NCBI GenBank assembly: GCA_040755055.1
Contig: JBFMBS010000006.1
Coordinates: 1-64,000 of the forward strand
Reading direction: 5' to 3'
DNA from: DYJK01 sp040755055
GTDB lineage: Bacteria; Bacteroidota; Ignavibacteria; Ignavibacteriales; Melioribacteraceae
Length of the DNA stretch: 64,000 bases
Shown here: positions 42,648-51,595 of the stretch, in pieces
How the letters are laid out: the number at the start of each line of letters is the position of its first letter
Numbering within the stretch: the stretch's first letter is position 1
Notes under the pieces: generated by a model
Told to the model about the DNA's origin: nothing
Databases searched by the model: none
What the model saw: only the letters and a program-made list of their open reading frames with translations
Made by a program: the position numbers and the translations under genes

Positions 42648-44603
42648 TTATTTTTTTGATACAACAGCTGCCCATCCGCCGCCCGGTGCAAGGTGAATGT
42701 TCATCTTTGTTTCGTTGGAGATTGTCTGCGATATTTTTTTATAATCATTCGCATTCCGATCGGCGTTGATTCCGTCTTGCCAAATATCAATTTTATATTC
42801 ACCTTTAGGCAGAAAAGAAAAATCAATTTTAAGATCGCGCGGTATCCAGTTTGTCATTCCGCCAATGTACCATTTGTCACCGTTACGTCTTGCTGTTAAC
42901 AAATACTCACTTACCATTGCATCGAGAACTTTTGTATCGTTCCATGTCGTAGGAACTTGCGATAAAAATTCCATACACTCAGCTTCTTTGTAATAGTGGG
43001 TCGGGCTATCGGCGAGCATCTGGAGCGGACTTTCAAAATTAATATACATTGCAAGTTGGTGACAGCGCGTACCCTGACTCATTGGCGTTTCCCATACATA
43101 ACGGAAAGCATTCTTTGTCGCGTTAATCATTGCACCGGGAGTGTAATCCATTGGCCCGGCAAGCATGCGGATGAAGGGAAGTGTAACAGCCATCCATGGA
43201 TTTGCATCCTCACTCCATTTGCTGTTTTCCAGACCTTTAACTCCTTCGTTCGTAATTACATTCGGGTAGGTTCTGTATAACCCGGTCGGTTTATATGCGC
43301 CGTGAAAATCGACGAGTAATTTTCTTTTTGCAGCTTCATCAGCAATCTTATAATAATATTGAACTACCGGCTGGTCGTCACGCTGCATAAAATCCACTTT
43401 AATTCCGGCAGCACCCCACTTTACGAATTGATCCAAAGCTTCGGTTAGTTGATCGTCAAGGGTTTTCCAGATTACCCATAAAATTATTCCAACATTTTTT
43501 TCTTTGCCGTACCTGATAATTTCTTCAACATTCATTTCGGGATTGAGATCGAGAAGGTTGCCGAGTTTATACCAGCCCTCATCGAGTATTACATATTCAA
43601 TTCCGTATTTAGAAGCGAAGTCGATATAATATTTATAAGTAGCCGTGTTTACACCGGCTCTAAAATCCACACCGTAAATGTTGTTGAAGTTCCACCAGTC
43701 CCACGCAACTTTTCCCGGCTTAACCCACGAGAAATCAGTTTTAGAATCTTGCGGCTTTGCAAGTTTATAGATCATTGTGCTTGTAATTAAATCACCGTCC
43801 TTTTCGGATAGAACAATCACGCGCCACGGAAAATTTCTTGTGCCGTTCGTTTTTGCAATGTAATCTTTTCTTTCGACAACATAGATGTCTCTATCATTTC
43901 TTGCAGTGTCTCTCGCCGGGTAAAAAGGAAATAGTCCGGTTAAACTTTTTGAATTTTTATCGGTGCCGGTTAGATACATGCCGGCATAATCTTCAAGATC
44001 TGCTTCGGTGATAAGTACTTTCTTTCCGTCATTTAAGTCGATCAATGCCGGCAGAGAGCAAAATCTTTTCGATGTAACCTCGCTTAATTTTATGGGGAGA
44101 TACAATCTTTCGGAATGCGACATAAAACTTTTTTCTTCCGGGAAGAAGATTTTGTAATCATCGTTAAAATTAAACTCCGCTTGTTCGCCATAAATAGTTA
44201 TTTCTTTTTCGTAATTGGTTTTGAACCGGTAGGCAATCCCGTCATTGTAGGCGCGGAATATCACGGAAAAATTTTCAAAGAATAACTCGAGCTCGTTGTA
44301 ATTATCTATTACACTTTCAAATTTCTGCTTTACCACGGGCTTAAGAATTTGGTTTACAGTATGTTTCTCGGACTTCAACAATTGCGAATTTTGTCCAAGT
44401 ATAGGTTCACCCAAATCAAGAGAGATCTGCGAGCTTGTTATTATTTCTTTACCTTCATGTTGAACAGAGTAAGCCAATGTTTCATTTACGGTAATCCTAA
44501 CTTCAATTTTGTTGTTGGGAGAAAGAACTTTAATGTCTTGCGCACTTGTCGAAGATGGTGCGGTAAAAATGATTAAGAGGATACCAATTTTTAGTAACTT
44601 CAT
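42648..44603 (-). CDS. GH97 glycoside hydrolase (retaining, alpha-galactosidase-type)
   Basis: 651 residues, signal peptide to SSTSAQ, and GAGGTAC before the ATG. N-terminal beta domain (~25-270), (beta/alpha)8 domain with 'YVILDEGWYKLGNLLDLNPE' and 'GIKVDFMQRDDQPVVQYYYK', then a C-terminal beta domain. Family GH97 holds inverting alpha-glucosidases (SusB) and retaining alpha-galactosidases. The Asp of KVDFMQRDD occupies the retaining nucleophile place, and the DFHGAYKPTG block has Gly where SusB has a Glu base, so a retaining alpha-galactosidase-like enzyme is inferred. Followed by GH125 and preceded by GH20 on the same strand. Confidence 0.88.
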   Translation of the reverse strand: MKLLKIGILLIIFTAPSSTSAQDIKVLSPNNKIEVRITVNETLAYSVQHEGKEIITSSQISLDLGEPILGQNSQLLKSEKHTVNQILKPVVKQKFESVIDNYNELELFFENFSVIFRAYNDGIAYRFKTNYEKEITIYGEQAEFNFNDDYKIFFPEEKSFMSHSERLYLPIKLSEVTSKRFCSLPALIDLNDGKKVLITEADLEDYAGMYLTGTDKNSKSLTGLFPFYPARDTARNDRDIYVVERKDYIAKTNGTRNFPWRVIVLSEKDGDLITSTMIYKLAKPQDSKTDFSWVKPGKVAWDWWNFNNIYGVDFRAGVNTATYKYYIDFASKYGIEYVILDEGWYKLGNLLDLNPEMNVEEIIRYGKEKNVGIILWVIWKTLDDQLTEALDQFVKWGAAGIKVDFMQRDDQPVVQYYYKIADEAAKRKLLVDFHGAYKPTGLYRTYPNVITNEGVKGLENSKWSEDANPWMAVTLPFIRMLAGPMDYTPGAMINATKNAFRYVWETPMSQGTRCHQLAMYINFESPLQMLADSPTHYYKEAECMEFLSQVPTTWNDTKVLDAMVSEYLLTARRNGDKWYIGGMTNWIPRDLKIDFSFLPKGEYKIDIWQDGINADRNANDYKKISQTISNETKMNIHLAPGGGWAAVVSKK

Positions 44604-44621
44604 TTTGTACCTCGTATGAAA

Positions 44622-46853
44622 TTAATTGCTCAGGAAAAAATTGCCGGCCGGAATTGTTTGTCGTGAGATACCCGGACCCTTAAATTCGACGGTAAGATTT
44701 TGACCGCCGCGTTTTTCAAAATAAAAGACTCTAAACGGGTATCTTCCGTTTTCCAATTCTACTTTCCCTGAAGCTTCCTGGTTTGCATGTTGCCCATCGT
44801 TGTTTACAACTATCTTGTTATCTATATATAAGTTGCTTCCGTCATCGGATGTCAGGTAAAAAGTGTAAAGACCGTCTTCCTCAATTTCGATAAAGCCGTA
44901 AAAGTCGATCCCGAAATTGTCATCGCTGGTTTTTATTTCATTCAAATTAAGTTTATAGATTTTTCCTTTTCTTTCAGGCCGCAATTCCCAAAACTTTGGA
45001 ATGCTGTCCCACTCGCCTTCATAATATTTATAGTACAAACCGTTCTCTGTCGTATCAATAATACTGAATTGTATGGTTGATGTTACGCTGCTCTTTCCGT
45101 TAAGAAGAAAAGTTTTTGCTTTAAGCAGAGTTGGTTTGTTGAAAACAAAGGGCTCGCTGTAAAGCGATGAACTAGTCGTCGGTTCGGATCCGTCAAGTGT
45201 GTAATATATTTTTGAATTGCTTGTTGGTTTATTTAGCGGAAAAACTTCGCTTTCGTTGAGTAGATGTTCACCGCCTGAATTTGTCGGTGTAGGTATCCGG
45301 TAGTTAATATTTTTTGCCGTCAGCAGATCATAATGGTAAGACATACGGTTCAAAAAGTCATTAATGCTTTTCGATTCTTTAGGCGACCAAACAACTTCAC
45401 TCAAGGCACATAAACGGGGTAGAAGCATATATTCAACATGATCGGTGGTTTCGTAATATTCCGACCACATATTTGCTTGTGCGCCCATTATATATTGTGC
45501 CTCTTCTTCGTTTAAAACGTCGGGTACCGGCTCGTACGAATAAACTTTTTCAAGTGAAGTAAAACCGCCGATAGCTTTCGGTTCGCCGCTTAATCCCTGG
45601 TAGTGGTCGAAATAGCAATGAGTGCCGGGCGACATAACTACATTGTGTTTCATCTTTGCTGCGGCAATTCCGCCCTCTGTTCCGCGCCAGCTCATAACCG
45701 CTGCATTTGGCGCGAGTCCGCCTTCAAGTATTTCATCCCAGCCGATAATCTTTCTTCCTTTAGAGTTAACAAATTTTTCGATCCGCTGGATAAAATAACT
45801 TTGCAGCTCGTGTTCATCTTTCAAATTTTCCGATTTCATTCTTGATTGGCATTTATCGCAATTTTGCCATCTTGTTTTCGGAACTTCGTCTCCGCCAATG
45901 TGAATATATTCACTTGGGAAAAGGTCCATGACTTCGGTTAAAATATCCTGGAGAAAATAAAAAGTACTGTCATTGCCGGCGCAGTAAACATCTTCAAACA
46001 CACCCCAGGTTGTTGCAACATCAAAAGGTCCGCCGGTACAAGAAAATTCAGGATAAGCCGCAAGCGCAGCCACGGCATGCCCCGGCATTTCAATTTCGGG
46101 CACAACGGTAATGTACTTTGATTTTGCATATTCAACAACTTCGCGTATTTGATCCTGTGTATAAAAGCCGCTGTGTGGCTTGCCATCTCCCATTGTTTCT
46201 TTTCGCGATGAACCAATTTGGGTAAGCTTCGGATATTTTTTTATTTCGATTCTCCATCCCTGGTCCTCGGTTAAATGCCAGTGGAAAGTGTTGATCTTAT
46301 ACATTGCGAGTATATCAATGTATTTTTTCACAAACTCGATCGGAAAGAAATGGCGGCATACATCTAAGTGAGTACCACGCCATTTGAAGCGCGGTGAATC
46401 TTCTATCGTTAGACAAGGCACCGATAAATTATTTCTTGCTGCAACCGGGAATAGCTGCATCAATGACTGAATTCCAAAAAATATCCCGGCACCGTTTCCG
46501 GCGGTAATTTTAATTTCATCCGGTTTAATTGATAATGAGTAAGCTTCCTTATTTTGATAAGTCGAATCGATCGTTATCCATACAACACTTGCCGGTATTT
46601 CGCGTGTCGCTTCTGATGTAGGACTTAGGTTTAACCCGGTTAATGTATTAACCGACTGTGCAATTACATTGCCGAGTTTTTCCATTTCGATTGTATTGGG
46701 AATCCAAATTTTAGTTTGTGCGCTGAAGGTGAATACTCCTTCCGACAATTCCAATTTTACCGGCTTTGGTATGATTGAAATGTTTTGAGCTGCTGTCTGG
46801 CTGATTATAAAAAATAAAGCGAGGATAGAAAAGATGGAAATAAACTTTTTCAT
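44622..46853 (-). CDS. GH20 beta-N-acetylhexosaminidase with PA14-like tail
   Basis: 743 residues, signal peptide MKKFISIFSILALFFIIS.... A GH20b domain (~25-150) leads to the catalytic (beta/alpha)8 barrel (~155-500) with HIGGDEVPKTRW (Asp-Glu pair near 320) and 'FKWRGTHLDVCRHFFPIEFV'. A chitobiase-type C-terminal domain (~520-610, 'KIYYTLDGSEPTTSSSLYSE') and a PA14-like domain (~615-743, 'DGLYTFYLTSDDGSNLYIDN') follow. It removes terminal beta-GlcNAc or GalNAc by substrate-assisted catalysis outside the cytoplasm. It is the first gene of the glycosidase series. Confidence 0.95.
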   Translation of the reverse strand: MKKFISIFSILALFFIISQTAAQNISIIPKPVKLELSEGVFTFSAQTKIWIPNTIEMEKLGNVIAQSVNTLTGLNLSPTSEATREIPASVVWITIDSTYQNKEAYSLSIKPDEIKITAGNGAGIFFGIQSLMQLFPVAARNNLSVPCLTIEDSPRFKWRGTHLDVCRHFFPIEFVKKYIDILAMYKINTFHWHLTEDQGWRIEIKKYPKLTQIGSSRKETMGDGKPHSGFYTQDQIREVVEYAKSKYITVVPEIEMPGHAVAALAAYPEFSCTGGPFDVATTWGVFEDVYCAGNDSTFYFLQDILTEVMDLFPSEYIHIGGDEVPKTRWQNCDKCQSRMKSENLKDEHELQSYFIQRIEKFVNSKGRKIIGWDEILEGGLAPNAAVMSWRGTEGGIAAAKMKHNVVMSPGTHCYFDHYQGLSGEPKAIGGFTSLEKVYSYEPVPDVLNEEEAQYIMGAQANMWSEYYETTDHVEYMLLPRLCALSEVVWSPKESKSINDFLNRMSYHYDLLTAKNINYRIPTPTNSGGEHLLNESEVFPLNKPTSNSKIYYTLDGSEPTTSSSLYSEPFVFNKPTLLKAKTFLLNGKSSVTSTIQFSIIDTTENGLYYKYYEGEWDSIPKFWELRPERKGKIYKLNLNEIKTSDDNFGIDFYGFIEIEEDGLYTFYLTSDDGSNLYIDNKIVVNNDGQHANQEASGKVELENGRYPFRVFYFEKRGGQNLTVEFKGPGISRQTIPAGNFFLSN

Positions 46854-47027
46854 TTTGAATTCCGGTTTATTAATGTGATTGGTTTATTTAATACCGAAAT
46901 ATTTGGTTGTTAAAAATCTGGAAAATTCTTTTCAGACAAAAGAAGATTTACCCGTTTTGATAAATAATTTGAGTAATTCATGAATCGATCACTCAAATTG
47001 GATTGGATGTAGTTAAATTGAACCTTT

Positions 47028-47474
47028 TCAGATTAATCCAAACTGCTGTAAATGGTGTGTAAAATGTTTGTTGTGGAATACAATCCACTCGTCTCTATTT
47101 AAATCTCCGAAAGTTGGATTTGTTAATACGGCTTGCGGATTATTCTCGAAGTATAAAATGTAATCATTAATCTCTAACTTTAAATTGCTTATTGCCTCTG
47201 GTAAATTTTTGTACTCAAGCGGAAGCAAGTCGGGTCCGATAACCGGGTTTATAAATTCTTTCGGGTAGGGTCTGGAACTCATTAAAAATCTTTTCAGCGT
47301 AGGGATTTTCTCAGGCGGATTGAAACACTCGATCTTTAGTTTACCGTTACTTATCCGCACAGCCAGAATTAAATGTTCTACCATGTGCTGCGGAGTCATT
47401 TTACCCCATAACGGTTTCATATCCTCGTTTAATTTGTCAACGTATTGTAAGAAGTTAAGTATTTCGGTTCTCAT
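47028..47474 (-). CDS. DUF1569 / DinB-like protein
   Basis: 148 residues. 'LWGKMTPQHMVEHLILAVRI' and the C-terminal 'NKHFTHHLQQFGLI' give the spaced histidines of the DinB four-helix metal-binding superfamily, DUF1569 branch. Members include thiol-S-transferases and proteins of unknown role. No signal peptide. Stands alone between the GH20 gene and the divergent pilin-like gene. Confidence 0.8.
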   Translation of the reverse strand: MRTEILNFLQYVDKLNEDMKPLWGKMTPQHMVEHLILAVRISNGKLKIECFNPPEKIPTLKRFLMSSRPYPKEFINPVIGPDLLPLEYKNLPEAISNLKLEINDYILYFENNPQAVLTNPTFGDLNRDEWIVFHNKHFTHHLQQFGLI

Positions 47475-47630
47475 ATTATGTTGTTTGGATTATTGATGTT
47501 GCAATTTAGTTCTTGCGGTATTATTCAATCAATATTTTTCTTGAAGTAAACGAATATTATTTATATCATATTGTATAAATTAATACCTAATTTTCCGGCA
47601 AGAATGTTTACCAATTAAAGGATCAATAAT

Positions 47631-48014
47631 ATGGGTTCACAACAATTATTATTAATAGCAGTTGGTGTGATAATTATTGGACTTATGGTAATAAGCGGCA
47701 TAACATTGTTCATAGGTTATTATGAATCTGCGAACCGTGACCAACTAATTAGTACTGTTTACGATTTATGTAACCTTGCCCAAATACATTATAAAAAGCC
47801 GAAAGAGCAAGGCGGAGGAGGAAAAACCTACACGGGGTGGGTAATACCGAGGCAATTCCGTAATACAGCAGCCGGTAGATTTACTGCTACGGTTAGACCG
47901 ACGAGGGTAGATTTTACAGCACTCGGCAACCAAATTGGACGTAACGGAAGAACTAATGTGCGTGTTACTGCCAGAGCCGACGCAAACGGTAATAGAATTA
48001 CTATTACTAATTAG
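47631..48014 (+). CDS. Membrane-anchored pilin-like protein
   Basis: 127 residues. A short N-terminus (MGSQQLLLI) leads into one long hydrophobic helix, AVGVIIIGLMVISGITLFIG, then a soluble domain with a Gly-rich stretch and alternating beta strands (RFTATVRPTRVDFTALGN...). The layout is like a pseudopilin but the standard prepilin cleavage motif and Glu5 are missing. No family is recognised. It is transcribed ahead of a sigma-factor and anti-sigma pair, with 14 bases to the sigma gene, so it may be their target or sensor. Confidence 0.55.
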   Translation: MGSQQLLLIAVGVIIIGLMVISGITLFIGYYESANRDQLISTVYDLCNLAQIHYKKPKEQGGGGKTYTGWVIPRQFRNTAAGRFTATVRPTRVDFTALGNQIGRNGRTNVRVTARADANGNRITITN

Positions 48015-48028
48015 CATAGAGTCTAACT

Positions 48029-48529
48029 ATGTCGATAGAAAACACACAATATGTTTCTTACCTTGTTGAACTTGCAAAGCAAGGGAGAAGAAATGCTTAT
48101 TTCGATCTTTGCAATATTAATCAGAGGAATGTATTTACTGTTGTATATAGATTACTTACCGATTACGAACTGAGTAAAAAAATTACTGTAGCCGTATTTC
48201 TTGTTGCATGGGATAATATTAAATCATACAACCCGAAAATTTCGTTTGCACTATGGATTAAAGATTTGGCTGTTAAATATTCAGTTAGGGAATTGGAGAA
48301 AAGAGGTGAAATAAAACTTAATGATGCTTCAGCAAGCATAGATCTGCCCAGACTTGAGCGCATTATAATGACATTATCAAATGAAGAGAGGATAATTTTT
48401 GTGCTTCACGATCTTGAAGGATATAATTATTACGAGATAACTACTTTTCTTACACACTTATCAATTGACGAAGTAAAAACTAAATTAATTTCTACGCGCG
48501 AAAGTTTAATCAAGCAGCTTGAACCATGA
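48029..48529 (+). CDS. ECF-like sigma factor, diverged
   Basis: 166 residues. Residues ~15-85 resemble region 2 ('YFDLCNINQRNVFTVVYRLL'...) and ~108-160 resemble region 4 (LERIIMTLSNEERIIFVLHD, then YEITTFL...VKTKLISTRESL, a helix-turn-helix). The conserved aromatic/acidic residues of region 2.3-2.4 are weakly kept, so it is a distant member. Its stop overlaps the start of the zinc-finger/FecR anti-sigma gene by four bases (ATGA), the usual sigma/anti-sigma arrangement, which is the best support for its role. Confidence 0.7.
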   Translation: MSIENTQYVSYLVELAKQGRRNAYFDLCNINQRNVFTVVYRLLTDYELSKKITVAVFLVAWDNIKSYNPKISFALWIKDLAVKYSVRELEKRGEIKLNDASASIDLPRLERIIMTLSNEERIIFVLHDLEGYNYYEITTFLTHLSIDEVKTKLISTRESLIKQLEP

Positions 48530-49746
48530 CATGTGAAGAGACTAAAATAAGTCTGCATGATTATGTTGATGAACTTCTTGATGCCAGGATGCAGAAAGAA
48601 GTTGAGAACCATTTAAGAACTTGCGAAGCATGTTTTTTTGAATACCAGAAACTGAAAAAATTCTTTGAAGACCTTCAGAACCTTCCCTATACTATTAACC
48701 CCCCGGATGATATCATTACTTTAATCTCTTCGGAATTAATGAAGAGGAGCGCCGCTGTCTCCGAGGAAGAACCGGTAATCCCGGCCGTAAAAATACGTAA
48801 GATTAAAAAAGAGCAGTTAAAACAAGAAAAGAGATTAAGAAACACCCGGGGACCAAGAAGAAAAAGTTTGGCAACAAAATCATTAGGTGCTACACAGCTT
48901 TCCAAAAAAATTGCTACACCCGGAAAACTCGATTTCAGGAAAACAGTTCTAACATTATTGCCTCTCGCTATAATTGCTCTCGGTTACTACATCTATGATT
49001 TTACAAAAATTAACTCGCCATGGAAAGTAAGATTGATACAAGGTACTATTTACATCAACGGTAGAATTGATGAAACCGGTAAATGGGAAGAAGGAACAAG
49101 TCTATATACCGAAAGTTACTCCAGGGCAGTTGTAAGTATTCCAAATACCGGCCGGCTTGAAGCGGAAGACAATACTTTTTTAATGCTTGTTAAAGCTAAG
49201 GATGGTAATAATATTGTTAGAATGGAAAGAGGGAAAATCAAAATTGAAAATACCGAACAGATGCCGGATTTTTCCATTGAAATCAATAGGAAAACCGTTA
49301 GGGACCGTGGCGGAGTTTTTAGTCTGGAAGTTGATGATGCCAAAAATGCAAAAATAAAAGTGGAACTTGGTTATATAGAAATTAATCGTTTCGGCAAAAA
49401 TTTTTATATTGATGAAGGTTATGAATGTAACATGCCTAATGATAAAGATGTCGGTACACCGTATCTTTCTACAACACCGGATTCGCTTAAAAAACTAATT
49501 TATGCGGTTGATTACCAGGACGGCGGAGACGATGTTATAGGAAAAATTGTTGAGGTTGCAACAGATAGTGATTTATTAACACTTCTTGCGTTAATACCAA
49601 AGGCATCGGAATCTTACCGTACTGTACTATATAATAAGATAGCAAGAGTTTATCCGCCGCCGCAAAGTGTTACTATGGAAGGCATTATTAAGTTAAACGA
49701 GTATATGCTTGAAGACTGGTGGTTCGAAATTGAATGGCAGATTTGA
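48526..49746 (+). CDS. Zinc-finger anti-sigma factor with FecR-like domain
   Basis: 406 residues. The N-terminal anti-sigma zinc finger has the His-x3-Cys-x2-Cys motif in 'EVENHLRTCEACFFEYQKLK'. A basic linker precedes one membrane helix (TVLTLLPLAIIALGYYIYDF, ~140-160), and the C-terminal outside part (~165-330) is a FecR-like beta domain ('LIQGTIYINGRIDETGKWEE'). It should hold the adjacent sigma factor at the membrane and release it on a signal. Overlaps the sigma gene by four bases. Confidence 0.8.
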   Translation: MTCEETKISLHDYVDELLDARMQKEVENHLRTCEACFFEYQKLKKFFEDLQNLPYTINPPDDIITLISSELMKRSAAVSEEEPVIPAVKIRKIKKEQLKQEKRLRNTRGPRRKSLATKSLGATQLSKKIATPGKLDFRKTVLTLLPLAIIALGYYIYDFTKINSPWKVRLIQGTIYINGRIDETGKWEEGTSLYTESYSRAVVSIPNTGRLEAEDNTFLMLVKAKDGNNIVRMERGKIKIENTEQMPDFSIEINRKTVRDRGGVFSLEVDDAKNAKIKVELGYIEINRFGKNFYIDEGYECNMPNDKDVGTPYLSTTPDSLKKLIYAVDYQDGGDDVIGKIVEVATDSDLLTLLALIPKASESYRTVLYNKIARVYPPPQSVTMEGIIKLNEYMLEDWWFEIEWQI

Positions 49747-49756
49747 TCGATCTATA

Positions 49757-50239
49757 TTAATCGTAACTGAACATAGGAACACTAAACGCTCTGTAGATTT
49801 TCCATCCCTCATTTTTTACATGTCTTAAAATTCTTATGCATCTTTCTGAATATTGGGGTGCTTCGCCTTCAACCGGGTCCGGCACCATAAAGGAACCTTG
49901 TGTAATAATGTAAGCAAGACTGTTTTGCACAGAAACTTCTTCAATTACAATTTCCCATTTACCTTCCGGGTACTGCTTGCGGAAATTATATAATTCGTCT
50001 TCAAGCATAGAAGTTCCGGCTACATCATCGGCTTCGGCGGCAATTCCTTTGTAATCGCTATCGCAAAATGAAATGGCGGTTACGATATCGTTGTTATTAT
50101 ACGCACTGTAGAATTTATCTACCACTTCGCGAACCTGGTTTTCTTCTACTGATTTTGAAATGTTCTTTTCGGCTTCAGGGACTTCCTTTGTGCAAGATAT
50201 AAGTATTAGTAGAAAGAGAAGGGAGAATAATTTTTTCAT
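49757..50239 (-). CDS. SnoaL/DUF4440-like lipoprotein
   Basis: 160 residues with an SPII signal (MKKLFSLLFLLILISC). The body fits the NTF2-like cone fold (REVVDKFYSAYNNNDIVTAI, later 'SERCIRILRHVKNEGWKIYR'), as in SnoaL-like/DUF4440 proteins, for which ligand binding or stress roles are guessed. The stop is 10 bases from the stop of the convergent anti-sigma gene. Confidence 0.8.
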   Translation of the reverse strand: MKKLFSLLFLLILISCTKEVPEAEKNISKSVEENQVREVVDKFYSAYNNNDIVTAISFCDSDYKGIAAEADDVAGTSMLEDELYNFRKQYPEGKWEIVIEEVSVQNSLAYIITQGSFMVPDPVEGEAPQYSERCIRILRHVKNEGWKIYRAFSVPMFSYD

Positions 50240-50353
50240 AGCATCATCTCAAGAAATTTGCCGATACAATTATAATTATTCTAACGAATAAAAAGAAGGA
50301 ATGGTTTGATAATGATGTTTTAAGAATGTTCTTGAGTTTTTAACATGAGCCGG

Positions 50354-50572
50354 TTATACAATTTTTAATGAAACATTTTCTTCGCTCAAATTACCGACAG
50401 TTGTTTCTTGATCATCGAGAGAGGGTAAAATTGAAATAATTATCAACCCGATTGGCCCGGCAACAAATCCGGCTAAGAACCAGTTTTTTGCATAACGGTT
50501 TTTCTTCTTTGCGTATATTGAACAAAGAGCACCGAATATTAAACCGCCGATTGATAATAATAATTTTTCCAT
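50354..50572 (-). CDS. Small two-helix membrane protein
   Basis: 72 residues: two hydrophobic segments (LLLSIGGLIFGALCSIYA and NWFLAGFVAGPIGLIIISIL) linked by a basic loop KKKNRYAK, and a polar tail. The 'A-K-K-K-x-R...x-W-F-x-A-G-F-x-x-G-P-I/L-G' pattern is seen in many small bacterial membrane proteins of unknown role. Preceded on the minus strand by a 470-base gene-free stretch. Confidence 0.6.
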   Translation of the reverse strand: MEKLLLSIGGLIFGALCSIYAKKKNRYAKNWFLAGFVAGPIGLIIISILPSLDDQETTVGNLSEENVSLKIV

Positions 50573-51042
50573 GCTAATCCTAAATTTTTCTATCGTAATA
50601 TTAATTCTATTGTAATAAAGACGGGTTATGGAATTATTAAGTGATTGCTAAGAAATTATTAAGAAGAATATCTGTCCCAAACTTTTTTTGGCATTAAAAT
50701 TATGTCTTTGAAGGGTTACGGTTATACTAAAGAAAAATTTTTGAAGGTATAATTTACACGATAGAATAGATATTTAAAAAGAACGGGTTTTATAAGTCTT
50801 TTACTAATCGCAATAAAGTTTGGGACAGTAATGTTAAGAAGTTGAAAAATCATTGATTTTTCGGATGGCATAAAATGGGAGTACCTAAATTTTTGGATTT
50901 CAATTCCGGATAAAACTTACGAAAATTGAAACGGTCACTGCGGGGGTTCTCTTTTTAAGAGAAGACCTTGGGCAAAATTAATTCACAAGAAAGGGTTAAT
51001 AGCCCCGGCCTCCGTTGGGAGTACGGAGGCTGCAGTGACGTT
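50573..51042. other. Gene-free region with a MITE-like element and hairpins
   Basis: 470 bases. It contains a pair of 14-bp inverted repeats 129 bases apart (50672-50828), a hairpin GAAAAATC/GATTTTTC (50844-50862), a hairpin GGTTCTCTT/AAGAGAA (50945-50963) and GCCTCCG/CGGAGGC (51008-51030). No open frame of note. Confidence 0.55.
50672..50828. mobile_element. MITE-like element with 14-bp terminal inverted repeats
   Basis: CTGTCCCAAACTTT at 50672-50685 and its exact complement AAAGTTTGGGACAG at 50815-50828, enclosing 129 bases of AT-rich non-coding DNA. The ends resemble transposon termini; no convincing target-site duplication is visible. No transposase is encoded. Confidence 0.4.
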
Positions 51043-51474
51043 TTACTTTAGCAGATACATCATTGCAAACTCCAACGCCCATATCACTTCCTTTGGAACA
51101 CCCAATAATTCATCGATCCCTTTAACATGATACCACCAGCGTTCTTCGTAATCGGCAGATAGAATTTTCATCAATGTTTCTTTATTTTTTTTGTATGCAT
51201 GAAGCTGATCCCGTGAAAGTCCGCTCATTCTTTCTTCTAAAGTGAATTGAACATCTTCGGCATGTATCGAAAGGAAATGTTTTGAAAAAATGTTTACCGG
51301 CGGCAATTCATATTTTAGTTTTAAAATTGGAAATTGACCCGGTTTAATAACGGAACTATCTGTTTCAAGTGAGGGAATTACAAGACTATCCGACAAGGGT
51401 CGTTTTATTGTTTCTTTGATTTGTCCGTACGATACCGAAAAGAAGAATATTATAATTGATATGAATATTTTCAT
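51043..51474 (-). CDS. Hypothetical secreted protein
   Basis: 143 residues with a signal peptide (MKIFISIIIFFFSVSYGQ). The mature part is polar and Pro-rich at first and then helical, ending with 'GVPKEVIWALEFAMMYLLK'. No family is recognised. A GC-rich hairpin follows its stop on the minus strand but lacks a clear T-run. Confidence 0.55.
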   Translation of the reverse strand: MKIFISIIIFFFSVSYGQIKETIKRPLSDSLVIPSLETDSSVIKPGQFPILKLKYELPPVNIFSKHFLSIHAEDVQFTLEERMSGLSRDQLHAYKKNKETLMKILSADYEERWWYHVKGIDELLGVPKEVIWALEFAMMYLLK

Positions 51475-51595
51475 TATATGAATTGATCGACATAAGTTTT
51501 AATCCGTAAACTCTTACTTTGTTCCGTTACTTTGGTTTGGCACTGTTTAAGTTTAGTAATTTAGAGTAAGCATTACAAATAAAGAGGGTGAACAA

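Noticed and set aside
37370..46853. SusC/SusD transporter pair within the glycosidase series
   Set aside because: No frame in this stretch has the plug, barrel or SusD features.
51008..51030. GC-rich hairpin GCCTCCG/CGGAGGC as a terminator
   Set aside because: No T-run on either strand after the stem.
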